Notes under the pieces: model-generated
The model's input: the letters and a program-made list of their open reading frames with translations, nothing else
What the model was told of the DNA's origin: nothing
The model's database searches: none
Made by a program: the position numbers and the translations under genes
Shown here: in pieces, positions 1 to 6,329 of the stretch
How positions within the stretch are numbered: the stretch's first letter is position 1
Layout of the letters: each line of letters starts with the position of its first letter
DNA from: an uncultured Clostridium sp.
GTDB lineage: Bacteria > Bacillota > Clostridia > TANB77 > CAG-508
Length of the DNA: 6,353 bases
Assembly: GCA_947643945.1 (NCBI GenBank)
Contig: CANRXN010000065.1
Coordinates: 1 to 6,353, forward strand
Reading direction: 5' to 3'

Positions 1-761
1 AACCAGTAAAAAAAGGAACAGCAACCTATTGTGCTATTTCAGGAATGGATGTAGCAGCAAAAACAGGAACAACCGATGGAAGCAAAGATAGATGGCTTTG
101 TGGATTCACCCCATATTATGCAGCAGCATGTTGGTTTGGATATGACAGCCCAGAAGAAGTAACAGGATTTGGAACCAATCCAGCAGGACAAATTTGGGAT
201 GAAGTTATGACCGCAATTCATAAAGGGCTACAAAGTGCAACCTTTACACGTCCTAGTGGAATTGTAGAGCAAACCGTATGTAGAAACACAGGTTGTATTG
301 CAGGAACAGGATGTACCGATACTTACAAAGAAATCTTTACAGCAGACAATTTGCCAGAAAAATGTGAAGGTCATGGATTACAAACCATTTGTGGGGAAAC
401 AGGAATGCTTGCAACCGAATTTTGCGCACAATATGTAGAAACCAAACAAGGTAGTTTTGGAGGAATGGTACCAAAAGAAAAATTACAACTATGGAAACCA
501 GTAAATGGAGGTACAAGTAACAATAAAGGTAAAATAGAAGAAACCTGTAATGTACACACCAAGCCAAAAGAAGAAGAAAAGCCAAAACCACCAGTCAATA
601 ACACCCCAGCCAATAATACAACCAATACCAACACAAGTGATAATGTAACAGGAGGAGGCAGTACAAAACCAGGAACAGATAATAATACAAGTGGAGATGG
701 AACCAATCCACCAACACCACCAGATCAAAATGGTACACCAAATGAAAATATAACACCATAA
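1..761 (+). CDS. Class A penicillin-binding protein, C-terminal part (5' truncated by window edge)
   Basis: This is the end of a bifunctional murein synthase, which polymerises and crosslinks peptidoglycan outside the membrane. The frame is open from base 3. It carries the third transpeptidase active-site motif KTG (60-68, context AAKTGTTDGSKDRW), followed by a typical class A strand region (WFGYD). The SxxK and SxN motifs and the glycosyltransferase domain would lie upstream of the window. After the transpeptidase come two copies of a C-x2-TG-x2-A-x3-C pattern (VCRNTGCIAGTGC and ICGETGMLATEFC), which resemble the short Cys repeats known in clostridial PBP tails. From about base 563 the protein becomes a Lys/Glu/Pro then Asn/Thr/Gly/Pro-rich low-complexity tail, probably disordered and in the wall. 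The stop is TAA at 759-761. There is no in-frame CGG in this part. Family assignment is secure; the exact paralogue is not. Confidence 0.9.
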   Translation, partial: PVKKGTATYCAISGMDVAAKTGTTDGSKDRWLCGFTPYYAAACWFGYDSPEEVTGFGTNPAGQIWDEVMTAIHKGLQSATFTRPSGIVEQTVCRNTGCIAGTGCTDTYKEIFTADNLPEKCEGHGLQTICGETGMLATEFCAQYVETKQGSFGGMVPKEKLQLWKPVNGGTSNNKGKIEETCNVHTKPKEEEKPKPPVNNTPANNTTNTNTSDNVTGGGSTKPGTDNNTSGDGTNPPTPPDQNGTPNENITP

Positions 762-773
762 ACAAGAGGGTTG

Positions 774-779
774 TATAAT
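774..779 (+). promoter_or_regulatory. Possible -10 element of a cysS promoter
   Basis: A perfect TATAAT hexamer lies 13 bases after the PBP stop. The sequence 17 bases upstream (751-756, TAACAC) is a poor -35. TG directly abuts the hexamer, so it is not a canonical TGn extended -10. If used, transcription would start near 786, so the mRNA would begin almost exactly at the interleaved inverted repeats. cysS could instead be read through from the PBP gene, since no U-tract terminator separates them. Confidence 0.4.
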
Positions 780-789
780 AAATATAGAA

Positions 790-845
790 GAGATGTGGAG
801 ACTTTCTTATTTTAAATCTCCACATCTCAATTTAAAATAAGAAAG
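790..845 (+). promoter_or_regulatory. cysS leader with two interleaved, mutually exclusive hairpins
   Basis: Four arms lie in the order A-B-A'-B'. A (790-801) and A' (817-828) are perfectly complementary over 12 bp and GC-richer. B (802-817) and B' (830-845) are perfectly complementary over 16 bp and AT-rich. A abuts B, B shares base 817 with A', and one base separates A' from B'. The linkers are far too short for both stems to form fully as a pseudoknot, so the RNA must choose. B' ends where the cysS SD begins (about 844-850), so B:B' would crowd ribosome binding while A:A' would leave it free. Neither stem has a following U-tract, and I see no T-box consensus. The complementarity is directly visible; the switch role is inferred. 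Confidence 0.6.
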
Positions 846-856
846 AAGGAAACAAA

Positions 857-2245
857 TTGGACATTTATTTTTATAACACATTAACCAAGGAAAAAGAAAT
901 ATTTAAGCCAATAAATGAAAAGCAAGTAAGAATCTATTCTTGTGGACCAACTGTGTACAAAGATGCCACCATTGGAAACATGAGAACCAATTTATTTCAA
1001 GATGTGTTAAGAAGAGTGTTAAAATATAATGGCTATACAATAAAACATGCTATGAACATAACCGATGTAGGGCATTTAGTAAGTGATGGTGATGCTGGAG
1101 AAGACAAAATGCTAAAATCAGCAAGAGAAGAAAAGAAAACACCAATGGAAATTGCGAACCATTATACCAAGCTTTTTTTCGAAGACTTAGCAGCCTTAAA
1201 CGTTGAAACACCAGAAATTGTATGCAAAGCAACTGAACATATAGAAGAAATGTTAGAATATGTTAAACAATTAATAGAAAATGGTTATGCCTATGAAACT
1301 TCTACAGCCATTTACTTTGATATCTCTAAATTAGACCAATATCCAATTCTTTCAAACCTTAATTTAGAAGAACAAAAAGCAGGGGCAAGAGTAGAAGTAG
1401 ACCAAGAAAAAAGAAATCCCTATGATTTTGCCTTATGGATAAAAGCACCTGAAAACCATTTAATGAAATGGGATAGTCCATGGGGACCAAGTTATCCCGG
1501 ATGGCATATTGAATGTTCTGCCATGGGACAAAAATATTTAGGAGAACAATTTGACATCCATACAGGAGGAATTGACTTAATTCCTACCCATCATGAAAAC
1601 GAAATTGCCCAAAGCAAAGGAAAATGTGGAAAAATACCAGCAAACTTCTGGATGCATGGTGAATACTTACTAATTGATGGTGGGAAAATGTCAAAAAGCT
1701 TAGGAAATGTTTACTTATTAAAAGATTTAGAGAAAAAAGGATATGACCCATTAGTATATCGTTTGTTTAGTTATTCTAGCCATTACAAAAATAAACTAAA
1801 CTTTACATGGGAAGCAATGGAAGCTAGTAAAAAATCATTAGAAAGACTAAAAAATGGTTACCAAGCACACTTAGCAGGAAAAGATGAGGTAGATACCAAT
1901 AAAATAACAGAAATAGAAGAAAAATTTCACCAAGCCATTAACGATGACCTAAATATGCCACTTGCAATGGGTGTTGTTTGGGAAGTTATAAGACAGGAAA
2001 ATAAATCTCCTAAATGGGCAGAATTACTAGCCAAATTTGATACTGTTTTAGCTTTAAAAATAGAGCAACCAATGGAAGAATTTCAACAAGAAATACCACA
2101 GGAAATTTTAGAACTAATAGAACAAAGAAAACAAGCAAGAGAAAATAAAGACTGGGTAAAATCAGACCAGTTAAGGGATTTGATTCAAGAAAAAGGCTAC
2201 CAAATAAAAGATACAAAAGATGGTGTAGAAGTAAAGAAGGTTTGA
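857..2245 (+). CDS. cysS: Cysteinyl-tRNA synthetase
   Basis: Class I synthetase that charges tRNA-Cys with cysteine in the cytoplasm; 462 residues, normal for the family (E. coli 461). The start is TTG (857-859), supported by the SD AGAAGGA (844-850) six bases upstream and by a proper N terminus leading into RIYSCGPTVY. The HIGH-type signature is the variant TIGN (residues 38-41) and the second signature is KMSKS (277-281). The four zinc ligands that recognise cysteine fit C29, C220, H245 and E249, matching E. coli C28, C209, H234 and E238. A C-terminal helical anticodon-binding region follows. The frame is unbroken. Its only CGG (1498-1500) spans a CCC-GGA boundary and causes no shift. It is preceded by the interleaved-hairpin leader, and its stop codon overlaps the galE promoter. 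Confidence 0.97.
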   Translation: MDIYFYNTLTKEKEIFKPINEKQVRIYSCGPTVYKDATIGNMRTNLFQDVLRRVLKYNGYTIKHAMNITDVGHLVSDGDAGEDKMLKSAREEKKTPMEIANHYTKLFFEDLAALNVETPEIVCKATEHIEEMLEYVKQLIENGYAYETSTAIYFDISKLDQYPILSNLNLEEQKAGARVEVDQEKRNPYDFALWIKAPENHLMKWDSPWGPSYPGWHIECSAMGQKYLGEQFDIHTGGIDLIPTHHENEIAQSKGKCGKIPANFWMHGEYLLIDGGKMSKSLGNVYLLKDLEKKGYDPLVYRLFSYSSHYKNKLNFTWEAMEASKKSLERLKNGYQAHLAGKDEVDTNKITEIEEKFHQAINDDLNMPLAMGVVWEVIRQENKSPKWAELLAKFDTVLALKIEQPMEEFQQEIPQEILELIEQRKQARENKDWVKSDQLRDLIQEKGYQIKDTKDGVEVKKV

Positions 2246-2270
2246 CTTTTCCCAATAAGAAGATTATAAT
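2242..2270 (+). promoter_or_regulatory. Sigma-A type promoter for galE
   Basis: TTGACT (2242-2247), a 17-base spacer, then TATAAT (2265-2270): one mismatch from consensus. The -35 overlaps the cysS stop codon TGA (2243-2245). The expected start near 2277 gives a leader of about 30 bases with the SD AAGGTGG (2291-2297) eight bases before the ATG. Confidence 0.8.
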
Positions 2271-2305
2271 AAACGCATAAAAACAAAAGAAAGGTGGAAT
2301 AAAAA

Positions 2306-3328
2306 ATGGCAATATTATTACCAGGAGGAGCAGGTTACATAGGAAGTCACACAGCAATCGAATTATTAAAAGAAGGAAAAGAAATTGTAGTGATAGACAA
2401 TTTTTCAAACAGTAATCCAGAAGTATTAGAAGCAATAAAAAAAATATCTGGGAAAGACTTCAAATTTTACGAAATGGATTATATGGATAGGCAAAGTTTA
2501 GAAAAAGTATTTGAAGAAAACAACATAGAAGCAGTCATAAACTTTGCAGGCTTTAAAGCAGTAGGAGAATCAGTTCAAAAACCAATTGAATACTATATGA
2601 ACAACATATCAGGAGCTTTAGTTGTGTTAGACACCATGAGAAAATATGGTTGTAAAAAGTTTATCTTCAGTTCTTCAGCAACTGTATATGGGGAGCCAGA
2701 AAGAATTCCGCTAACGGAAGACTGCAAAACAGGAGGAACCACCAATCCATATGGAACCACAAAATTATTTATTGAACAAATATTAAAAGACACTTATTTT
2801 GCAGACAGCGAATGGGACATCTGCATTTTAAGATATTTTAATCCAGTAGGAGCCCATGAAAGTGGACTAATAGGAGAAGAACCACAAGGAATACCAAACA
2901 ACTTAATGCCATACATTGTTCGTGTAGCAAATGGAGAACTAAAAGAACTATCAGTATTTGGAAATGATTATGACACAAAAGACCGGAACAGGAGTAAGAG
3001 ACTACATCCATGTAGTAGATCTAGCACAAGGACATGTAAAAGCCTTAGAAAAAATCGACAAAGAGCAAAAAGGATTATACATCTATAACCTAGGAACAGG
3101 AACCCGGTTATAGCGTATTAGACATGGTAAAAGCATTTGAAAAAGCAACCGGCAAAAAAGTAGCTTATAAAATTGCACCAAGAAGACCACGGAGACATTG
3201 CAACTTGCTATGCTGACCCTCAAAAAGCAAAAGAAGAACTAGGCTGGAGGGCAGAGAAAACATTAGACGACATGTGCAAAGACTCTTGGCATTACATAGA
3301 TAACCAAAATAGAAAAAATCATGATTGA
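2306..3328 (+). CDS. galE: UDP-glucose 4-epimerase, with three in-frame CGG +1 shift sites
   Basis: NAD-dependent epimerase interconverting UDP-glucose and UDP-galactose, supplying sugars for the Leloir pathway and surface glycans. The ATG at 2306 follows SD AAGGTGG. The Rossmann motif GGAGYIG is at residues 7-13, the SSSAT segment at 122-126, and catalytic Y149 and K153 in PYGTTK match E. coli numbering. Read conventionally the frame stops at 3088 (260 residues). Dropping one C at 2984, 3105 and 3190 restores DGTGVRDY, GTGYSVLD and APRRPGD, all standard GalE signatures, with glycines 227, 267 and 295. The product is then 339 residues (E. coli 338), ending at TGA 3326-3328, and R231 keeps its E. 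coli number. Each site is an in-frame CGG followed by a base making GGN. A conventional annotator would call this a pseudogene; I think it is intact with CGGN read as Gly. Family certain, decoding inferred. Confidence 0.93.
2984..2987 (+). other. CGGA +1 recoding site 1 (galE, Gly227)
   Basis: The in-frame codon order is GAC CGG A. Reading the four bases as Gly gives KD-G-TGVRDY, the conserved UDP-sugar epimerase motif. Without a shift the frame departs from the family at once and ends at 3088. Confidence 0.85.
3105..3108 (+). other. CGGT +1 recoding site 2 (galE, Gly267)
   Basis: In the frame set by site 1 the codons are ACC CGG T. Read as Gly this gives NLGTGT-G-YSVLD, equivalent to E. coli NLGAGVGNSVLD. 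Without the shift, TAG follows one codon later (3111-3113). Confidence 0.85.
3190..3193 (+). other. CGGA +1 recoding site 3 (galE, Gly295)
   Basis: In the frame set by site 2 the codons are CCA CGG A. Read as Gly this gives APRRP-G-DIATCYAD, the near-invariant UDP-binding segment of GalE. The extra C is not in a C run here (A before, G after), so homopolymer miscounting does not explain it. Confidence 0.87.
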
Positions 3329-3354
3329 GAGGACAACTCAATCATGATTTTTTT
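3313..3354 (+). terminator. Intrinsic terminator of galE
   Basis: A 17-bp perfect inverted repeat (3313-3329 with 3337-3353) encloses a 7-base loop (AGGACAA) and ends in a run of seven T. The galE stop TGA (3326-3328), as placed by the +1 shifts, lies inside the left arm. The A-rich left base pairs with the T tract, so it may also work on the opposite strand. Confidence 0.9.
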
Positions 3355-3438
3355 AAACTTAGGAACGAAGGAGGCTGTAACACAATTGTAGCTATATTAC
3401 AAAACCTTTACATTTAAATTACCATATTGTAAAAAGCA

Positions 3439-3467
3439 TTGACAATTAAAAAGGCCAAGAATATAAT
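3439..3467 (+). promoter_or_regulatory. Consensus sigma-A promoter for argS-LCP operon
   Basis: TTGACA (3439-3444), 17-base spacer, TATAAT (3462-3467): a perfect match to consensus. Transcription would start near 3474, only about 8 bases before an upstream in-frame ATG at 3482, which therefore lacks room for an SD. This favours the ATG at 3509. An imperfect TTTACA...TGTAAA inverted repeat (about 3408-3433) sits just upstream and could bind a regulator; that is weak. Confidence 0.9.
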
Positions 3468-3508
3468 AAATTCAAGGCGAAATGAAAAAAGTCGAAAGGA
3501 AGAAAAAC

Positions 3509-5205
3509 ATGTTAAATTTTAAGGAAAAAATAGCAAATACAATCGAAAAAATAATTAACATAGATACTAAAGAGTTAGAAGGATATATTGAAACACCAAA
3601 AGATAGCCAAAATGGAGATTATGCCTTTCCATGTTTTCGTCTTGCTAAAAGCTTACAAAAAGCACCAACACAAATTGCAACTGAAATAAAAGAAAAAATA
3701 GAAATAGATTCTAAAATCATAGAAAAAGTAGAAGTAGTAGGAGGTTATTTAAACTTCTATATCAATAAATTAGAACTGATTAAAGAAGTAATACAACAAA
3801 AAGAAATAGACCAAGAATATGGAAAATCTAAAACAATAGTAATTGACTACTCTTCACCCAATATTGCAAAACCATTTCATATCGGACATTTACGCTCAAC
3901 AGTAATAGGAGGAGCCTTATACAATATTTACAAGTATTTAGGTTATCATACAGTAGGAATCAACCACCTAGGAGACTATGGTACCCAATTTGGAAAATTA
4001 ATTGAAGGCTATAAACTATGGGGAGAAGAATATAACATAGAAAAAGACCCAATCAATGAATTAACAAAAATCTATATTCGAATAAACGACGCTTGCAAAA
4101 ATGAAGAAGAAGTACTAAACCATGCAAGAGACAACTTTAAAAAATTAGAAGAAGGTGACCCTTACTGCACTGAAATTTGGGAAAAATTTAAAACTTTAAG
4201 TTTGCAAGAATTCCAAAAAGTATATGACTTATTAGGGAGTCACTTTGACTCTTGGAACCGGAGAAGCCTTCTATTCTGACAAAATGCCAGAAGTAATTGA
4301 AATACTAGAAAAAACCGGAAAAATAGAAGAATCACAAGGTGCAAGAATCATCGACTTAGAAGACCAAGGCATCAACACACCATGTATTATCGAAAAATCA
4401 AATGGTTCAACCACATATGCAACAAGAGACCTAGCAGCGATTCTTTATCGAGCAAGAACCTATAACTTTGATAAAGCCTTATACCTAACTTCCTATGAAC
4501 AAGTATTACACTTTAAACAAGTATTTGAAGTAGCAAAACTATTAGGATTAGACGAAAAATACATAAAAGGATTAACACATATTCCTTTTGGGATGGTATT
4601 ATTACCAACTGGGAAGATGTCAACCAGAGAAGGAAATATCATAAAACTAGAAGAACTATTACAAGAAGCAATAACAAGAGCAAAGAAAATCATAGAAGAA
4701 AAAAATCCAGAGTTAGAAAACAAAGAAGAAGTAGCTAAAAAAGTAGGTATAGGAGCTGTAATCTTTAATGATTTAGCCAATAGTAGAATTAAAGACGAAA
4801 TATTTGACTGGGATCAAATCTTAAATTTCCAAGGAGAAACCCGGACCATATATTCAATATACCTATGTAAGAACCAAAAGCGTACTAGAAAAAGCAGGAT
4901 ATGAACCAAAAATGGAAGAAGTAAAGGAAGAAAAATTATTAGACGAATATTCTTTAAACATTGTAAAATTGATTTATAATTTCCAAGACATATTAGTACA
5001 AGTAACACAAAAAGATGAGCCATCTATTTTGTCAAGATACTTGTTAGACCTAGCCAAAGCTTTTAGTATTTTTTATAACGAAAATAAAATTATGACAGAA
5101 GATAAAGAATTACAAAATGCTAGATTGTACTTAAGTAACATAGTAGGTAGCGTATTAAAAACTGGTGCTAATTTACTAGGCATGGAAATGCCAGACAAGA
5201 TGTAA
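3509..5205 (+). CDS. argS: Arginyl-tRNA synthetase, with two in-frame CGG +1 shift sites
   Basis: Class I synthetase charging tRNA-Arg. The ATG at 3509 is chosen over the in-frame ATG at 3482 because it has SD AAAGGA (3495-3500) eight bases upstream and gives a typical start MLNFKEKIA. The N-terminal tRNA-binding (Add-1 type) domain is followed by HIGH at residues 124-127 (PFHIGHLRS); the KMSKS equivalent is KMSTREGN from residue 369, and a C-terminal DALR-type anticodon-binding domain follows. Read conventionally the frame stops at 4279, then again at 4904. Dropping one C at 4259 and at 4842 restores FDSWNGEAFY (Gly251) and GETGPYIQYTYVR (Gly445). The product is then 564 residues, near the B. 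subtilis length (556). ArgS is normally essential and single-copy, so true inactivation is unlikely. The LCP gene follows after 27 bases, probably in the same operon. Confidence 0.94.
4259..4262 (+). other. CGGA +1 recoding site 4 (argS, Gly251)
   Basis: The in-frame codons are AAC CGG A. Read as Gly this gives FDSWN-G-EAFYSDKM, as expected for ArgS. Without the shift the frame ends at TGA 4277-4279. Confidence 0.86.
4842..4845 (+). other. CGGA +1 recoding site 5 (argS, Gly445)
   Basis: In the frame set by site 4 the codons are ACC CGG A. Read as Gly this gives GET-G-PYIQYTYVR, the conserved segment opening the anticodon-binding domain. Without the shift the frame ends at 4904. A purine-rich AAGGAG lies upstream (4831-4836), but such a sequence is not shared by all sites. 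Confidence 0.86.
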
Positions 5206-5232
5206 AACATATAGAAATCAAGAGGTAAAAGA

Positions 5233-6263
5233 ATGAAAAAGAAAAAAGGCCTAAAGATTTTTGGAATCATAGTCTTACTACTGACCATATTGTTTATGGC
5301 AATCGTAGGAGGGACTTACTGGTTTATTCAAGACAAATTAAATAAAATACAACGCATCGACATAAAAGAAGACGAATTAAAAGTATCGACTAAAGTAGAG
5401 GCGGACTTGATTGACTATAGAAATATTGCCATCTTTGGAGTAGATAGTAGAGACGATAATTTAGATAAAGGAAATCGAAGTGATTGTATTATAATAGCAA
5501 GTCTAAACAACAAAACAAAAGAAGTAAAACTAGTATCAGTTTATCGAGATACTTATGTGCAAATAGAAGGTCATGGTTTAGACAAAATAACACATGCTTA
5601 CTCTTATGGGTCAGCACCTTTAGCCATTAGTACATTAAATACCAATTTTGATTTAAACATTAAAGAATTTGTAACAGTAAATTTTGATGCGGTAGCAGAA
5701 GCAGTTGATAAGTTAGGTGGCGTAGAAATTAACATTGAATCGAACGAAGAACTTAAATACTTAAATAACTATATCAACGAAACAGCAAAAGTAACTAACA
5801 AAACAAATGAAAAAGTAGCTTCTACTGGAAAACAAACTTTAAATGGTGTACAAGCAGTAGCCTATTCAAGAATACGCTACACCGAAGGACGGCGATTATA
5901 AAAGAGCAGAAAGAATGAGAACGGTAATAGAAGCCATGGCAGAAAAATTGAAGACTAAAAATATAAGTGAAATTAACAGTTTTATTGATTTTATTTTACC
6001 AAAAGTGTATACCAATATTACAGCAAGTGATGTGTTTAGTTTATTACCAAGTGTGACAAGCTTTAAAATTACGAATAGTATTGGTTGGCCATATGAAATA
6101 AAAGGAATTACTTTAGATAGATGGTATCGGCGTTCCGGTAACGCTAGAAACTAATGTGCAAGAGTTACATAGACAAGTTTTTCAAAAACAAGATTATCAG
6201 GTGTCACCAACCGTTAAAACAATTAGTGATGCGATTGTACAAAAGACAGGATATGGAAGATGA
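5233..6263 (+). CDS. LytR-CpsA-Psr (LCP) family glycopolymer ligase, with two in-frame CGG +1 shift sites
   Basis: LCP enzymes move undecaprenyl-phosphate-linked wall teichoic acids or other glycopolymers onto peptidoglycan outside the cell. The ATG at 5233 follows SD AGAGGT. There is a short Lys-rich cytoplasmic N terminus, one membrane segment (about residues 8-31), then the extracellular LCP domain. Family motifs are visible: FGVDSRD (D71, R73), NRSDCIII (R82, D84), VYRDTYV (R105) and LNGVQAVAYSRIRYTEG. Read conventionally the frame stops at 5901, three codons after the in-frame CGG. Dropping one C at 5890 and at 6128 gives TEGGDYKRAERMR (Gly220, the family's GGD...R..R signature) and DRWYGVPVTLET (Gly299). 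The product is then 342 residues, ending at TGA 6261-6263 with TGYGR. It lies 27 bases after argS. Which polymer it ligates cannot be told. Confidence 0.9.
5890..5893 (+). other. CGGC +1 recoding site 6 (LCP, Gly220)
   Basis: The in-frame codons are GGA CGG C. Read as Gly this yields the GGD of the LCP signature, followed by the conserved R..R residues. Without the shift TAA follows at 5899-5901. The extra C stands alone between A and G, so this is not a homopolymer error. Confidence 0.87.
6128..6131 (+). other. CGGC +1 recoding site 7 (LCP, Gly299)
   Basis: In the frame set by site 6 the codons are TAT CGG C. Read as Gly this gives RWY-G-VPVTLETNVQELH, a plausible LCP C-terminal segment ending at TGA 6261. 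Without the shift TAA follows at 6152-6154. The isolated C between T and G rules out homopolymer miscounting. Family conservation of this glycine is less certain than at the other sites. Confidence 0.78.
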
Positions 6264-6300
6264 AAATAAACATAAAAAGAAAACATAAGATAAAAAATGG

Positions 6301-6329
6301 TTGACATTATTATGTAAATATGATAAAAT
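6301..6329 (+). promoter_or_regulatory. Strong sigma-A promoter for a downstream gene outside the window
   Basis: TTGACA (6301-6306), 17-base spacer, TAAAAT (6324-6329), with TG at 6321-6322 forming an extended -10 (TGATAAAAT). Transcription would start near 6336. No SD with a convincing start codon is visible before the window ends. No terminator is seen between the LCP stop and this promoter. Confidence 0.85.

Noticed and set aside
337..825. Long minus-strand open frames over the PBP tail and elsewhere
   Set aside because: They are complements of real, recognisable + strand genes, have hydrophobic low-complexity translations caused by A-rich coding, and lack promoters or SD sequences.
790..828. 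The 12-bp hairpin as an intrinsic terminator for the PBP gene
   Set aside because: It is followed by AATTTAAAATAAG rather than a U-tract.
3368..3417. SD-like AAGGAGG (3368-3374) followed by a 10-codon reading frame from ATT 3385
   Set aside because: The start would be ATT, the frame is tiny, and the TTG at 3386 is followed at once by TAG. It lies after the galE terminator and before the argS promoter, with no promoter of its own seen.
3482..3508. ATG at 3482 as the argS start
   Set aside because: It lies about 8 bases from the predicted transcription start and has no SD. The ATG at 3509 has both an SD and a family-like N terminus.
2984..6131. Classical programmed frameshifting by slippery sequence, SD or pseudoknot
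   Set aside because: P-site codons differ at the seven sites and mostly cannot re-pair in the +1 frame, and no common upstream SD or downstream structure is visible. The only shared element is CGG.
2306..6263. galE, argS and the LCP gene as pseudogenes or as split genes
   Set aside because: All disruptions are the same kind (C before GG at an in-frame CGG), the rest of each protein is fully conserved, catalytic motifs are intact, and argS is normally essential. Random decay would not give this uniformity.
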